NCBI RefSeq assembly: GCF_000225705.1
Contig: NZ_JH126467.1
Location: 319,153-383,152, forward strand
Reading direction: 5' to 3'
DNA length: 64,000 bases
Origin: Collinsella tanakaei YIT 12063
Lineage (GTDB): Bacteria > Actinomycetota > Coriobacteriia > Coriobacteriales > Coriobacteriaceae
In this document: positions 7,919 through 16,904 of the stretch, one piece after another
How the letters are laid out: every line of letters starts with the position of its first letter
How positions within the stretch are numbered: the first letter of the stretch is position 1
Translations under genes and position numbers: made by a program
The notes under the pieces: model-generated
The model's database searches: none
What the model saw: the letters and a program-made list of their open reading frames with translations, nothing else
What the model was told of the DNA's origin: nothing

Positions 7919-8587
7919 TCAGCGTAGGAAAACCCAGGCGACTATGGTTCCTTTGTGGCAGGTTATCGAACCGTCTGGATAGTCGAGCTCGTTGGAAATG
8001 CCAAGGTCCGATAACAGGGTCGCCTGTTTGTGGTCGAGCTCCCACCTCATCCGATGCTCAGAGACCTCGCACGTGTCTGACAAGGGGATGAAGGAAAAGC
8101 GATCACCCTGGTGACCTCCAAGGCTCCACGCCTCCCCGGCCTTGAGAATGCGGCCCCTCCTTCCATCGTGAATAAGCTCAACTGATCCTTTCCAATTCAT
8201 CAATCTGCCCATAACGGCTAGAAAATGATCTGGTAGGCCGCCTTCAAGACACGTTGCGATTATATGGGCAAATCCCCATCTGGTCTCGATGGCCTTGAGA
8301 GCAAGGTCCAAATCAGTAAAGTCCTTATGAGGGTTATAGCGCTCGACCTCTATAAGGGCGAGTGGGCCAGAGGAAGAACCGATTCCGTTCACCAGGCGTC
8401 GGCCTTCCTCTCCAACAGAATCCGCATCACCGCAAAACAGGTCAACCGCGATTCCGGAGGCTAGCAGCATGTCGAGCCCCCGATCCACAGCGACGACTTT
8501 ATCAACTTGATCGGCGATTCGACATAGAAGGTCGGCCGAGCACTGCTCGGGAGATCCCCCAACAAGCAAAACCTTCATGCGAATCAC
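7919..8587 (-). CDS. thiN: Thiamine diphosphokinase
   Basis: The protein of up to 222 residues transfers pyrophosphate from ATP to thiamine, giving thiamine diphosphate. Family motifs are seen: AVDRGLDML (33-41), LFCGDADSVG (50-59) for ATP/Mg, HKDFTDLDLAL (87-97), and GGLPDHFLAVMGRL near 115-128 in place of the usual GGRxDH. The C-terminal half has the beta-rich thiamine-binding domain. The first possible start is a GTG at 8587 that overlaps the stop of the upstream HAD gene; an ATG at 8578 (MKVLLVGG) is equally plausible. Neither has a strong ribosome site, which fits translational coupling. Confidence 0.88.
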   Translation of the reverse strand: MIRMKVLLVGGSPEQCSADLLCRIADQVDKVVAVDRGLDMLLASGIAVDLFCGDADSVGEEGRRLVNGIGSSSGPLALIEVERYNPHKDFTDLDLALKAIETRWGFAHIIATCLEGGLPDHFLAVMGRLMNWKGSVELIHDGRRGRILKAGEAWSLGGHQGDRFSFIPLSDTCEVSEHRMRWELDHKQATLLSDLGISNELDYPDGSITCHKGTIVAWVFLR

Positions 8588-9285
8588 ATGCCAAACGTTA
8601 AAATGCGGTCAAGTAACTCATCGCTGAAATCATCGATAAAGATCTCCGAGTTTTCAATGACGTCGTTTCTGTCGCATCGCCCCGCGGGATCATGGATGCC
8701 GACGCGCTTATAGCCTGCAGCCCCGGAGCTCATCAGCCCGAATACAGCATCTTCGAAAACCCACACACTGGATCGCGGAGGAACGGTCTCTCCCGAGTGC
8801 TCCATGAGCGTTTTGAGTGACAGGTCGTAGACGTCGGCATGTTTCTTTGAGGCTCCCGCCTCGCCTGTGGTTGTGATATTTGAAAAATACCGCTCAAGAC
8901 CATTCGCCTCCAGCCCAAGCCTTACAAGATCAGAAGGAGTCGAGGTCGCTATCGACATAGGAATGTCGGCCGCTTTTGCGGCGTCGAGGAATGCGCGGAC
9001 GTTTTTGCGCGGTGCAATCATTTTCTGGTACCGCTCCTGCAGCATCAAACTCATTTCTTCGAATAAAGCTTTACCGGAACGTCCAATCCCCCACTTTCTA
9101 TGGTACGCCTCGCATTCCTCCTCCAGAGCGAGGTGTTCAAATTGAGCGAGGTCTTTGGCGGTGACTTGGATTCCGTATCTCCTGAGAAACTCAGGGCCAA
9201 GATCGAGCCACATATCCATAGAGTCTAGAATGGTCCCGTCGCAGTCAAAGATAAAAGCCTGCGGCGTACATGAGCCTGAGTTCAC
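8584..9285 (-). CDS. HAD-superfamily hydrolase, beta-phosphoglucomutase-like
   Basis: The 233-residue protein has HAD motif I FDCDGTILDS (nucleophile D14, acid D16), motif II in SIATSTPSD, and motif IV in VFEDAVFGLMSSGAAG. The helical cap (about residues 25-100) places it with the beta-phosphoglucomutase/phosphatase-like group; the substrate is not known. The start is set at GTG 9285 because an AAAGGA site lies eight bases upstream; a longer frame up to 9345 has no such site. It overlaps the thiamine kinase gene by a few bases, so the two are coupled, and it may hydrolyse a phosphate ester of thiamine or a sugar phosphate. Confidence 0.85.
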   Translation of the reverse strand: MNSGSCTPQAFIFDCDGTILDSMDMWLDLGPEFLRRYGIQVTAKDLAQFEHLALEEECEAYHRKWGIGRSGKALFEEMSLMLQERYQKMIAPRKNVRAFLDAAKAADIPMSIATSTPSDLVRLGLEANGLERYFSNITTTGEAGASKKHADVYDLSLKTLMEHSGETVPPRSSVWVFEDAVFGLMSSGAAGYKRVGIHDPAGRCDRNDVIENSEIFIDDFSDELLDRILTFGM

Positions 9286-9640
9286 GCGGCCCGTCCTTTC
9301 ATTCGGCAGATAGATAAGCATCATATAGTTAATCCATGTTAGCAAAACAACAGTCTGTATTTATGCAGGTAGCGTCATGAGTACTTAAGGAGAATATATA
9401 CATTTGTCAAATGCGAATCCAACCTTTTCGTTCACTGATAAAAACCTGCCAATCCCGTGTCTTCCCAGGATTTATCGAACCTTGGAGTGCTACATTAATG
9501 TTCGTCACAGGTTCCACATACATGCATGGATATTGTGGGCCGATAGCCATCTATCACTTCTAAAGCATGCCTGTAGAGCCAGCGACAAAAAAGGTACGGG
9601 CAAGCGGTTTAATACCGTCGATAGATGGGATGGTTCATCA
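9286..9640 (+). other. 355-bp leader region before glgB
   Basis: No convincing gene is seen here. An AAGGAGA site (9387-9393) precedes both a TTG at 9404 that is open into the glgB frame and an ATG at 9411 starting a 50-codon frame ending at 9563. Neither translated sequence resembles a known domain. The stretch may be the promoter and untranslated leader of the glycogen operon, or encode a leader peptide. Confidence 0.4.
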
Positions 9641-11935
9641 ATGGCACAGAAAGCCTCGCCTGCGGCATCCTCTCCCTGTCTCATGATTACTCCCGACGAC
9701 ATCCATCTTTTCAGCGAAGGCGCTTGGCAGCGCGGCTGGGAGAAGATGGGCGCTCATCCGGATGTGCAGAACGGAGTAGAGGGATGGCGATTCTGCGTTT
9801 GGGCTCCCGATGTTACGAGCGTGCACGTAATCGGCGAATTCAATGAGTGGAATCCAGAAGCTCACGCCATGTTCCCTATCGAGAAGAGCGGTCTTTGGCA
9901 GTGCTTTGTTGCTGGCGCCGAGAAGGGCCAGCTGTATAAGTATCTAATCGAAACAAAGGATGGCGAGAAGCTATACAAAGCTGATCCTTATGCCTTCTAT
10001 TCTGAGTGCCCTCCGGGTACGGCGTCCAGACTTTGGACCATCGATGGCTATGCGTGGAAAGATGGCCGCTGGATGAACTCGCGCAAAAAGCGTGACCATA
10101 TGCATAGTCCGCTTAATATCTATGAGGTTCACCTTGGTTCTTGGAAGCGCCATGGTGACGAGCCTCAGGGCGAACCGCGCGAAGACGGCACCTATCCGGG
10201 TCCCGGAGACCCGTTCCCCGCGCAGCGCGGCGAATTCTACAGCTACGATGACCTCTCTGAGGAGCTTGTAGATTACGTCAAAACCATGGGATACACCCAC
10301 ATCGAGGTTATGCCCGTGCTCGAGCACCCCTTCGATGGTTCATGGGGCTATCAGCCCACCGGCTACTTCGCCGCGACCTCGCGATATGGCACCCCCCAGC
10401 AGTTCATGCATTTTGTTGAAAGCTGCCATAAAGCTGGAATCGGTGTCATTCTCGACTGGGTTCCGGGGGGATTCTGCGCGGATGCTCAGGGTCTCTCCAC
10501 ATTTAATGGCAAGATGCTCTACGAGCGCGAGATCCATCCCAACTGGGGAACCCACAAATTCGATTTCGGTCGACCTGAGGTTGTCAGCTTCTTGATTTCC
10601 AACGCATTGTTCTGGGTCGAATGTTTCCATGCAGACGGCATTCGCATGGATGGCGTATCTAGCATGCTGTACCTAAACTTTGGTGTCGACAATCCTGCCG
10701 ATAAGAAGTTCAATAAGTACGGGACAGAAGAAGATTTGGATGCATCCGCATTCATCCGTAAGGTCAATACCGTTATAGGTGAGACCCATCCCGACGTTAT
10801 GATGATTGCAGAGGAATCCACCGCATGGCCCTTGGTCACCTATCCCCCTGCAGACGGTGGTCTAGGATTCCATTTCAAATGGGATATGGGCTGGATGAAT
10901 GATACGCTGCACTACATGCAGACGGACTTTCCATGGCGTCCCGGTAACCACCGCATGCTGACGTTCTCGATCATGTACTCGTTCAACGAGAACTTCGTAC
11001 TGCCCTTGTCTCATGACGAGGTCGTTAATGGGAAATGCTCTCTTATCGGTCGAATGCCCGGAGACCAATGGCGTCAGTTCGCCGGCTTGCGTACGCTGGC
11101 CCTGTATCAGATGACTCATCCTGGCGCCAAGCTCAACTTCATGGGCAATGAGCTTGGAATGTATATCGAGTGGCGCTATTACGAGGCCCTTCAGTGGTTC
11201 CTCGCCAAGGATTTCGAGGCTCATGCCAAGCAACAGTCCTTTATTGAAGCCCTGAATCACTTCTACCTCGATGAACCCGCTATGTGGGAGAATGCCTACG
11301 ATGCGGACGGATTCGAGTGGATCGACGCCAACAATGACACACAGTCGATTATCTCTTTTGTTCGTCATGGCAAGAAGGAAAAAGACGACCTTGTGGTCAT
11401 CATCAACTTCGACCCCGCTTCATACGAGACCTTCCGCATGGGAGTCTCACGCGAGGGTGACTGGAAGCTGGTCTTCAATTCCGATAGCCCTGCGTTTGGC
11501 GGAAGCGGAGACCTTGGTGTCGACGTCGCAAGCAGCCAACCCGCTGCATGGAACGGCTGCAAAGATTCAATCGAGATAGCTCTGCCCGGTCTTTCCGGCT
11601 TGGTATACAAGCGTATTGGCAAATCCAGCTACGTACCCCCTAAGCCTGCCGTCAAGAAGACGGTCCGCACTCGCAAAGCCCCTACGGCCAAGCCTGCTGC
11701 CGTCAAGCAAGGGGCGCAAACCAAACCGACGCAAAAGACCCCCGCGACAAGCGCTAAGGATACGGCACCTAAGCCCAAAACTCCGGCAACCCGTGTGGTG
11801 AATGAATCCGAAGTCGCTGCGGAGCCAGTATCTCCCAAAGCGCCTGCTGCAAAGCCAAAGGCGGCCTCAAAGTCAGCTACCAAGGCATCGACCAGGGGCG
11901 CTAGCGCTCTTAAGTCTAGCCAGAAAGCAAAGTAA
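9641..11935 (+). CDS. glgB: 1,4-alpha-glucan branching enzyme with basic C-terminal tail
   Basis: The 764-residue GlgB makes alpha-1,6 branches in glycogen. A CBM48-like domain (about 30-120, WRFCVWAPDVTSVHVIGEFN) precedes the GH13 barrel. The catalytic residues are D337 (GIRMDGVSSM), E391 (IAEES) and D459 (LPLSHDEVV). Region I reads DWVPGGFC, so the conserved His found in DWVPxHF is a Gly (G277). After residue about 660 comes a roughly 100-residue Lys/Ala/Pro/Thr-rich tail not found in ordinary GlgB. The ATG at 9641 is chosen because the family fold starts soon after it; a TTG at 9404 with a better ribosome site would add 79 unrelated residues. It heads the glycogen genes. Confidence 0.93.
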   Translation: MAQKASPAASSPCLMITPDDIHLFSEGAWQRGWEKMGAHPDVQNGVEGWRFCVWAPDVTSVHVIGEFNEWNPEAHAMFPIEKSGLWQCFVAGAEKGQLYKYLIETKDGEKLYKADPYAFYSECPPGTASRLWTIDGYAWKDGRWMNSRKKRDHMHSPLNIYEVHLGSWKRHGDEPQGEPREDGTYPGPGDPFPAQRGEFYSYDDLSEELVDYVKTMGYTHIEVMPVLEHPFDGSWGYQPTGYFAATSRYGTPQQFMHFVESCHKAGIGVILDWVPGGFCADAQGLSTFNGKMLYEREIHPNWGTHKFDFGRPEVVSFLISNALFWVECFHADGIRMDGVSSMLYLNFGVDNPADKKFNKYGTEEDLDASAFIRKVNTVIGETHPDVMMIAEESTAWPLVTYPPADGGLGFHFKWDMGWMNDTLHYMQTDFPWRPGNHRMLTFSIMYSFNENFVLPLSHDEVVNGKCSLIGRMPGDQWRQFAGLRTLALYQMTHPGAKLNFMGNELGMYIEWRYYEALQWFLAKDFEAHAKQQSFIEALNHFYLDEPAMWENAYDADGFEWIDANNDTQSIISFVRHGKKEKDDLVVIINFDPASYETFRMGVSREGDWKLVFNSDSPAFGGSGDLGVDVASSQPAAWNGCKDSIEIALPGLSGLVYKRIGKSSYVPPKPAVKKTVRTRKAPTAKPAAVKQGAQTKPTQKTPATSAKDTAPKPKTPATRVVNESEVAAEPVSPKAPAAKPKAASKSATKASTRGASALKSSQKAK

Positions 11936-12037
11936 GTTCGTTCTATCAATTCGAGTCGGGGCACATGCCTCCAATCTCGCAAGCTGCCCGCACTCGCTGC
12001 GTCATTGACATCGCGGAATAGCTTGGGAAAGGAAACA

Positions 12038-14464
12038 ATGGATACTATCTTCAACAGCAAGCAGGAGTTCATCGAGGAGTACCGCGAGGCGGTTCGAGAG
12101 CTTTCCGGAAAGAAGTTCGAAATCACCAGCGATATCGATCGCTTCAATGCGCTGGCGGGCCTTATCGCATCCAAAGCTCGCTCCGTATCCGCGCGCACCG
12201 ATGACCGCTTCAAGAAAGAAGGAAAGAAGCGCGTCTACTACTTCTCCATCGAGTTCCTTATCGGCAGGCTTCTCGATAACTATCTAATCAACTTTGGCAT
12301 TCGTGACATGGTTGACGAAGCGCTTCGCGAGATGGGTTGCAATTTGGACGACCTCTGCCGCATGGAGCCCGACGCTGCCCTTGGCAACGGTGGTCTTGGC
12401 CGCCTTGCAGCCTGCTTCCTTGATTCCATGGCTCATGAGGATATCGCCGGCTATGGTAACGGCATGCGCTATCGTTACGGTCTTTTCAAGCAGGAGATTG
12501 TAGACGGCCGTCAGGTCGAAGTCGCCGATGAATGGCTCTCCCGCGGCTATCCGTGGGAGGTTCGCCGCCCGGATAAGGCGGTCCGCATCGGCTTCGGCGG
12601 CCATGTCGTCGGTCATACCGAGGGCGATCGCATCTTCTATTCCGTCGAGGGTACAGAGGACGTCTTGGCCGTTCCCTATGACATCCCCGTTGTCGGCTTT
12701 GGCGGAAAGACTGTGAACAAGCTTCGCGTTTGGAGCGCCGAGCCCATTGACGAGCATTTCGATCTCGAAGCGTTCAATCGCGGCGAGTACGCTATGGCTG
12801 ATGCCTCCCGAGCCGATGCAGAAGCGATATCCGCCATCTTGTACCCCAATGACGCCGGCGAGCACGGTCGCCTGCTGCGTCTCAAGCAGGAGTATCTGTT
12901 TGTTGCGGCCGGTATCCGTACCGCCCTTGACGTATTCCGCCGCGAGCACGGCGCTAAGTGGGAGCTTCTGCCCGATTACGTTGCCATCCACACCAATGAC
13001 ACGCATCCCGCCATGTGCGGTCCGGAGCTCATGCGCATTCTTATGGATGAGGAAAAGCTCACGTGGGAAGAGGCATGGGACATCGTCACCAAAACGATTT
13101 CCTATACCAACCACACCATTCTTCCCGAGGCGCTCGAGAAATGGCCCATCGCTACCTTCAGCAAGCTTCTCCCCCGCATCTACGACATCATCGATGAAAT
13201 CAACCGCCGCTGGCGCGACTCTTTTGACACTTCCCAGGAAGGTTGGCAGGAGCGCCTGCGGAAGACCTCCGTTCTATGGGACGGCGAGGTCCGTATGGCA
13301 AACCTGTCCGTTATCTGCAGCCATTCGGTCAACGGTGTCGCCAAGATTCATACCGACATCCTGAAGCGTTCCGTTCTGAACGATTTCTATGCGCTTACGC
13401 CCGAGAAGTTCAATAACAAGACCAACGGCATCACACCGCGTCGTTTTCTCGCGGAGGCAAATCCCTCTTATTCAAAGCTCATCACCGAGGCTATTGGCCC
13501 CAAGTGGATGGACGATGCCGATGAGCTTAAAAAACTCGTAGAGTTCGAGAAGGACCCGTCCTTCCTCGTTCGCGTAGGAGATTCTAAGCGTCAGAACAAG
13601 GTTCGCCTTGCCCGCTACGTTCGTCGCGAGACCGGCCTGGTAATCGACCCCGATTCCATCTTTGATGTTCAGGTTAAGCGTTTCCATGCCTACAAGCGCC
13701 AGCTTATGAACATCATGAAGGTTATGGATCTTTACAATCGTCTGCTCGATGATTCGTCCTTTAGCATCCAGCCCACCACCTTCATCTTCTCCGGTAAAGC
13801 CGCTTCCAGCTACACCTTCGCCAAAGAGGTCATCAGGCTCATCAATTCCGTTGCAGACGTCGTCAACAACGACTCTCGCGTCAACGACCTTATGAAAGTC
13901 TGCTTCATCCCTAACTTCCGCGTCTCTAACGCCCAGCTCATCTATCCAGCAGCTGAAATCTCTGAGCAAATTTCCACTGCTGGCAAGGAGGCCTCGGGCA
14001 CTTCGAATATGAAACTGATGATGAACGGTGCGATTACCCTCGGCACTATGGACGGCGCCAATATCGAGATCGCCCAGCTCGCTGGCGAGGAAAATGAAAA
14101 GATCTTCGGTCTCACCACGCCCGAGGTGGAGGAACTTCGCGCGAGCGGCAACTACTTCGCATGGGATGTTGTGAACGCAGACCGCGACCGCTTGGGCCGC
14201 GTTATGAGCGAGCTCACCGATAATACCTTCGCCGGTCTTTCTGGAAACTTCGATAGCATCCACAATGAGGTCATGTCCAACAACGACTACGACCTAGTTC
14301 TTAAGGATTTCCGTTCCTACGTCGATGCATGGGAAGAGCTGACTAGTTCCTATGCTGACACGCGGGACTGGAACCGCCGCGCGCTTCACAACACGGCGAT
14401 GTCGGGCTGGTTCTCTAGTGATCGCACCATTCGCGAGTATCGCGACGAGATCTGGCACGCGTGA
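12038..14464 (+). CDS. glgP: Glycogen/alpha-glucan phosphorylase
   Basis: The 808-residue GT35 enzyme releases glucose 1-phosphate from alpha-1,4-glucan ends. The pyridoxal-phosphate lysine is K659 in [12 protein letters not shown]. The motifs [34 protein letters not shown] and [18 protein letters not shown] are all present. Length equals that of E. coli GlgP. ATG at 12038 follows a GGAAAGGA site. Placement between branching enzyme and ADP-glucose synthase genes puts synthesis and breakdown of glycogen in one transcription unit or a closely linked one. No basic tail is present, unlike GlgB and GlgA. Confidence 0.98.
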   Translation: MDTIFNSKQEFIEEYREAVRELSGKKFEITSDIDRFNALAGLIASKARSVSARTDDRFKKEGKKRVYYFSIEFLIGRLLDNYLINFGIRDMVDEALREMGCNLDDLCRMEPDAALGNGGLGRLAACFLDSMAHEDIAGYGNGMRYRYGLFKQEIVDGRQVEVADEWLSRGYPWEVRRPDKAVRIGFGGHVVGHTEGDRIFYSVEGTEDVLAVPYDIPVVGFGGKTVNKLRVWSAEPIDEHFDLEAFNRGEYAMADASRADAEAISAILYPNDAGEHGRLLRLKQEYLFVAAGIRTALDVFRREHGAKWELLPDYVAIHTNDTHPAMCGPELMRILMDEEKLTWEEAWDIVTKTISYTNHTILPEALEKWPIATFSKLLPRIYDIIDEINRRWRDSFDTSQEGWQERLRKTSVLWDGEVRMANLSVICSHSVNGVAKIHTDILKRSVLNDFYALTPEKFNNKTNGITPRRFLAEANPSYSKLITEAIGPKWMDDADELKKLVEFEKDPSFLVRVGDSKRQNKVRLARYVRRETGLVIDPDSIFDVQVKRFHAYKRQLMNIMKVMDLYNRLLDDSSFSIQPTTFIFSGKAASSYTFAKEVIRLINSVADVVNNDSRVNDLMKVCFIPNFRVSNAQLIYPAAEISEQISTAGKEASGTSNMKLMMNGAITLGTMDGANIEIAQLAGEENEKIFGLTTPEVEELRASGNYFAWDVVNADRDRLGRVMSELTDNTFAGLSGNFDSIHNEVMSNNDYDLVLKDFRSYVDAWEELTSSYADTRDWNRRALHNTAMSGWFSSDRTIREYRDEIWHA

Positions 14465-14525
14465 TCTAGCGCGCAGGTTCGGGGAAGGAAATATAGGTTC
14501 AGCACGTATTGAGAGGAAAGGTTCG

Positions 14526-15674
14526 ATGAGTAAGAAAGAATGCATCGCGATGCTCCTCGCGGGAGGACAGGGCAGCAGGTTGGGGGCGCTCACATCCAAG
14601 ATAGCTAAGCCTGCAGTCTCCTTTGGCGGAAAGTTCAGGATTATCGATTTCTCGCTTTCCAATTGCGCAAATTCGGGCATCGATACCGTTGGCGTTTTGA
14701 CGCAGTATCGTCCGTATCTGCTCCATTCCTATGTCGGCTCCGGCGAAGCTTGGGATTTGGACGAGCGCGGCGCGGGCGTTTCCATCTTGCCGCCCTATGC
14801 CACCCAGGAAGGCGGCGCTTGGTATGCTGGCACCGCCGACGCGGTCACCCAGAATCTTGATTACATCAAGCTTCATGACCCCAAGTACGTCCTCATCCTT
14901 TCCGGTGACCATCTCTATCGTATGGATTACCGCAAGATGTTGAAGACGCACATCGAGAACAATGCCGACCTTACGGTCTCCGTTATGCCCGTGCCCTGGG
15001 AAGAGGCGAGCCGCTTCGGTATCATCACTGCAGATGAGAACGATGGGCACATCGTCAAGTTTACCGAGAAGCCCGAGAAGCCGGATTCGAACCTCGCATC
15101 TATGGGCATCTACATCTTTAGCGCCGACGTGCTGATCGATGCGCTCGAAGCCGACGTCCTTGACCAGCGTTCCAGCCATGACTTTGGAAACGATATCATC
15201 CCGAAGCTGCTCGGCGATGGTAAGCGTCTCTACACCTATGAGTTCAATGGTTTCTGGAAAGACGTGGGCACCATCGCTAGCTTCCATGAGACCTCTATGG
15301 ATTTGCTCGGACCCAATCCCGAGTTTGATCTGTATGACAAGAGCTTCCCAATCATGAGCAACGTCACCACGCGTCCGCCGCATTACATCGGCCCCGACGG
15401 CCGTGTCGAGGACTGCTTGGTATCTAACGGATGCAAGATTTTTGGCACCGCCCGTCATTCCATTCTTTCAACTGATTCAGTGGTCGGCGAGCGCGCTATC
15501 GTTGAAGACTCCATCTTGCTGCCCGGCGCCGTCGTTAAGGCAGGAGCTCACGTTGTCCGCGCAATTCTGGGAGAGAACGCGGTTGTTGAGGAAGATGTGA
15601 AGCTTGGCAGTGTTGACAGCACGAAGGATACCGCCGTCGTCGGAAACGACGTCGTGATCGGGAAGGGGGAATGA
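14526..15674 (+). CDS. glgC: Glucose-1-phosphate adenylyltransferase, catalytic subunit
   Basis: The 382-residue protein makes ADP-glucose from glucose 1-phosphate and ATP, the committed step of glycogen synthesis. The nucleotide-binding loop [14 protein letters not shown] (residues 10-23) and the lysine in [15 protein letters not shown] are intact. [11 protein letters not shown] carries the catalytic Asp. The substrate-site segment ITEKP-like KFTEKPEKP and the left-handed beta-helix C-terminus (repeats such as [14 protein letters not shown]) are present. The ATG at 14526 follows GAGAGGAAAGG. glgD starts four bases after the stop, so the two subunits are made together as the GlgC-GlgD heteromer known from Firmicutes. 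Confidence 0.97.
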   Translation: MSKKECIAMLLAGGQGSRLGALTSKIAKPAVSFGGKFRIIDFSLSNCANSGIDTVGVLTQYRPYLLHSYVGSGEAWDLDERGAGVSILPPYATQEGGAWYAGTADAVTQNLDYIKLHDPKYVLILSGDHLYRMDYRKMLKTHIENNADLTVSVMPVPWEEASRFGIITADENDGHIVKFTEKPEKPDSNLASMGIYIFSADVLIDALEADVLDQRSSHDFGNDIIPKLLGDGKRLYTYEFNGFWKDVGTIASFHETSMDLLGPNPEFDLYDKSFPIMSNVTTRPPHYIGPDGRVEDCLVSNGCKIFGTARHSILSTDSVVGERAIVEDSILLPGAVVKAGAHVVRAILGENAVVEEDVKLGSVDSTKDTAVVGNDVVIGKGE

Positions 15675-15678
15675 ACCG

Positions 15679-16782
15679 ATGATTAACCGTAAGGCCATCG
15701 GCTATATCACCGCTAATTACACCTGCAGGGAGCAGAGCGTTCTTCTTGAGGATCGTCCTTTTGCATCGCTGCCTTTTATCGGACGTTATCGCCTCATCGA
15801 TTTTCCGCTCTCCAACATGATGAACGCGGGCATCAAGACCGTTGGCGTCGTGATGCCCGGAAACTACCGTTCTCTTATAGACCACATCGGCTCCGGTAAA
15901 GACTGGATGCTCGACCGCAAGAAGGGCGGCCTGTTCCTGGTCCCCGGCAACCCCTATGGCACGTCTCGCCGCGGCATGCGCTTCTTGCTTCGCGACATCA
16001 TTTCCAACAAGGTGCTCTTCCAGCGTTCCGACAAGCCCTATGTCGTTATGTGCGGAAGCAACGTAGTGTTCAACATCGATCTCAACCAGATCATTGATGC
16101 CCATGCATCCAGCGGGGCCGGCATCACCATGGTCTACTGCAAGGCCGAACGCGCACACGAGGACGTAACTTCCCTCGTTATCGGCGAAGCCGGCCGCGTC
16201 CAGTCTGTCAAATCCGGCTGCCAGTTCGGCGACAACAAGTTCCTGGACTGCTTCATCATTGACCGCCAGCTTCTGCTCGAGATCATCGACCAGTACGCCA
16301 GCGCCGACTACATGGACTTCTTCGAGGCAATTGCCGGCGACTTTGCTCGCGTCGACGTCTGCAGCTACGAGTTCAAGGGCATGGCAGTTGGCATCTTTGA
16401 TGAAACCAGCTTCTATAAGCGCAGCATGGAGCTCTTAAATCCGGACGTCGCCGACAAGTTGTTTATGCCCGATCGGCCCATCATGACCAAGGCTCACGAC
16501 GTGCCGCCCGCAAAGTATGCCGCGACTTGCCATGCGTGCAACTCGCTCATCTCGTCCGGCTGCAACATCAACGGTACGGTGCGCAACTCCATCCTGTCCC
16601 GTGGCGTTATCGTCGAGAACGGCGCATCTGTAACCAACAGCATCATCATGCAGGACTGCGTCATCAAGAGCGGTGCGCGCGTCGAGAACGCGATCGTTGA
16701 CAAGAACAATGTCGTTCCCGCCAACACCGAGCTGCGCGGCACGCCCGAGGCCATCCTTGTTCTTCCCAAGGCGCCACTGTAA
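15679..16782 (+). CDS. glgD: ADP-glucose pyrophosphorylase regulatory subunit
   Basis: The 367-residue GlgD is a partner of GlgC. Its N-terminus, YITANYTCREQSVLL, lacks the GGxGxRL nucleotide-binding loop of GlgC, while PFIGRYRLIDFPLSNMMNAG and VVMCGSNVVFNID are kept. This is the typical loss in GlgD, which is nearly inactive alone but raises GlgC activity in Firmicutes. A left-handed beta-helix makes up the C-terminal 90 residues. It begins four bases after glgC. Cysteine-rich segments (YAATCHACNSLISSGC) are visible near residue 285. Confidence 0.95.
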   Translation: MINRKAIGYITANYTCREQSVLLEDRPFASLPFIGRYRLIDFPLSNMMNAGIKTVGVVMPGNYRSLIDHIGSGKDWMLDRKKGGLFLVPGNPYGTSRRGMRFLLRDIISNKVLFQRSDKPYVVMCGSNVVFNIDLNQIIDAHASSGAGITMVYCKAERAHEDVTSLVIGEAGRVQSVKSGCQFGDNKFLDCFIIDRQLLLEIIDQYASADYMDFFEAIAGDFARVDVCSYEFKGMAVGIFDETSFYKRSMELLNPDVADKLFMPDRPIMTKAHDVPPAKYAATCHACNSLISSGCNINGTVRNSILSRGVIVENGASVTNSIIMQDCVIKSGARVENAIVDKNNVVPANTELRGTPEAILVLPKAPL

Positions 16783-16839
16783 CGGTTTCGCCTTGAGGCG
16801 TGGTATGTAACCAGCGCTTCACATGATGCTGGTATGATT

Positions 16840-16875
16840 GAATCGCCGTCCAGAACAGACTCTGGGCGGCGATTC
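16840..16875 (+). promoter_or_regulatory. Stable hairpin upstream of glgA
   Basis: GAATCGCCG pairs with CGGCGATTC, and the stem continues through TCCAGA/TCTGGG, giving about 15 pairs with a short loop. It ends 29 bases before the glgA ATG. There is no T-run directly after it, so it is not a clear terminator. It could separate glgD from glgA expression or control glgA translation. Confidence 0.55.
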
Positions 16876-16904
16876 TTAAAGGAATCTATTCTTTGGGAGA
16901 GAGC

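Noticed and set aside
9411..9563. 50-codon gene before glgB
   Set aside because: It has a ribosome site but no recognisable product, atypical codon use and no support beyond the frame itself; kept only as a possible leader peptide.
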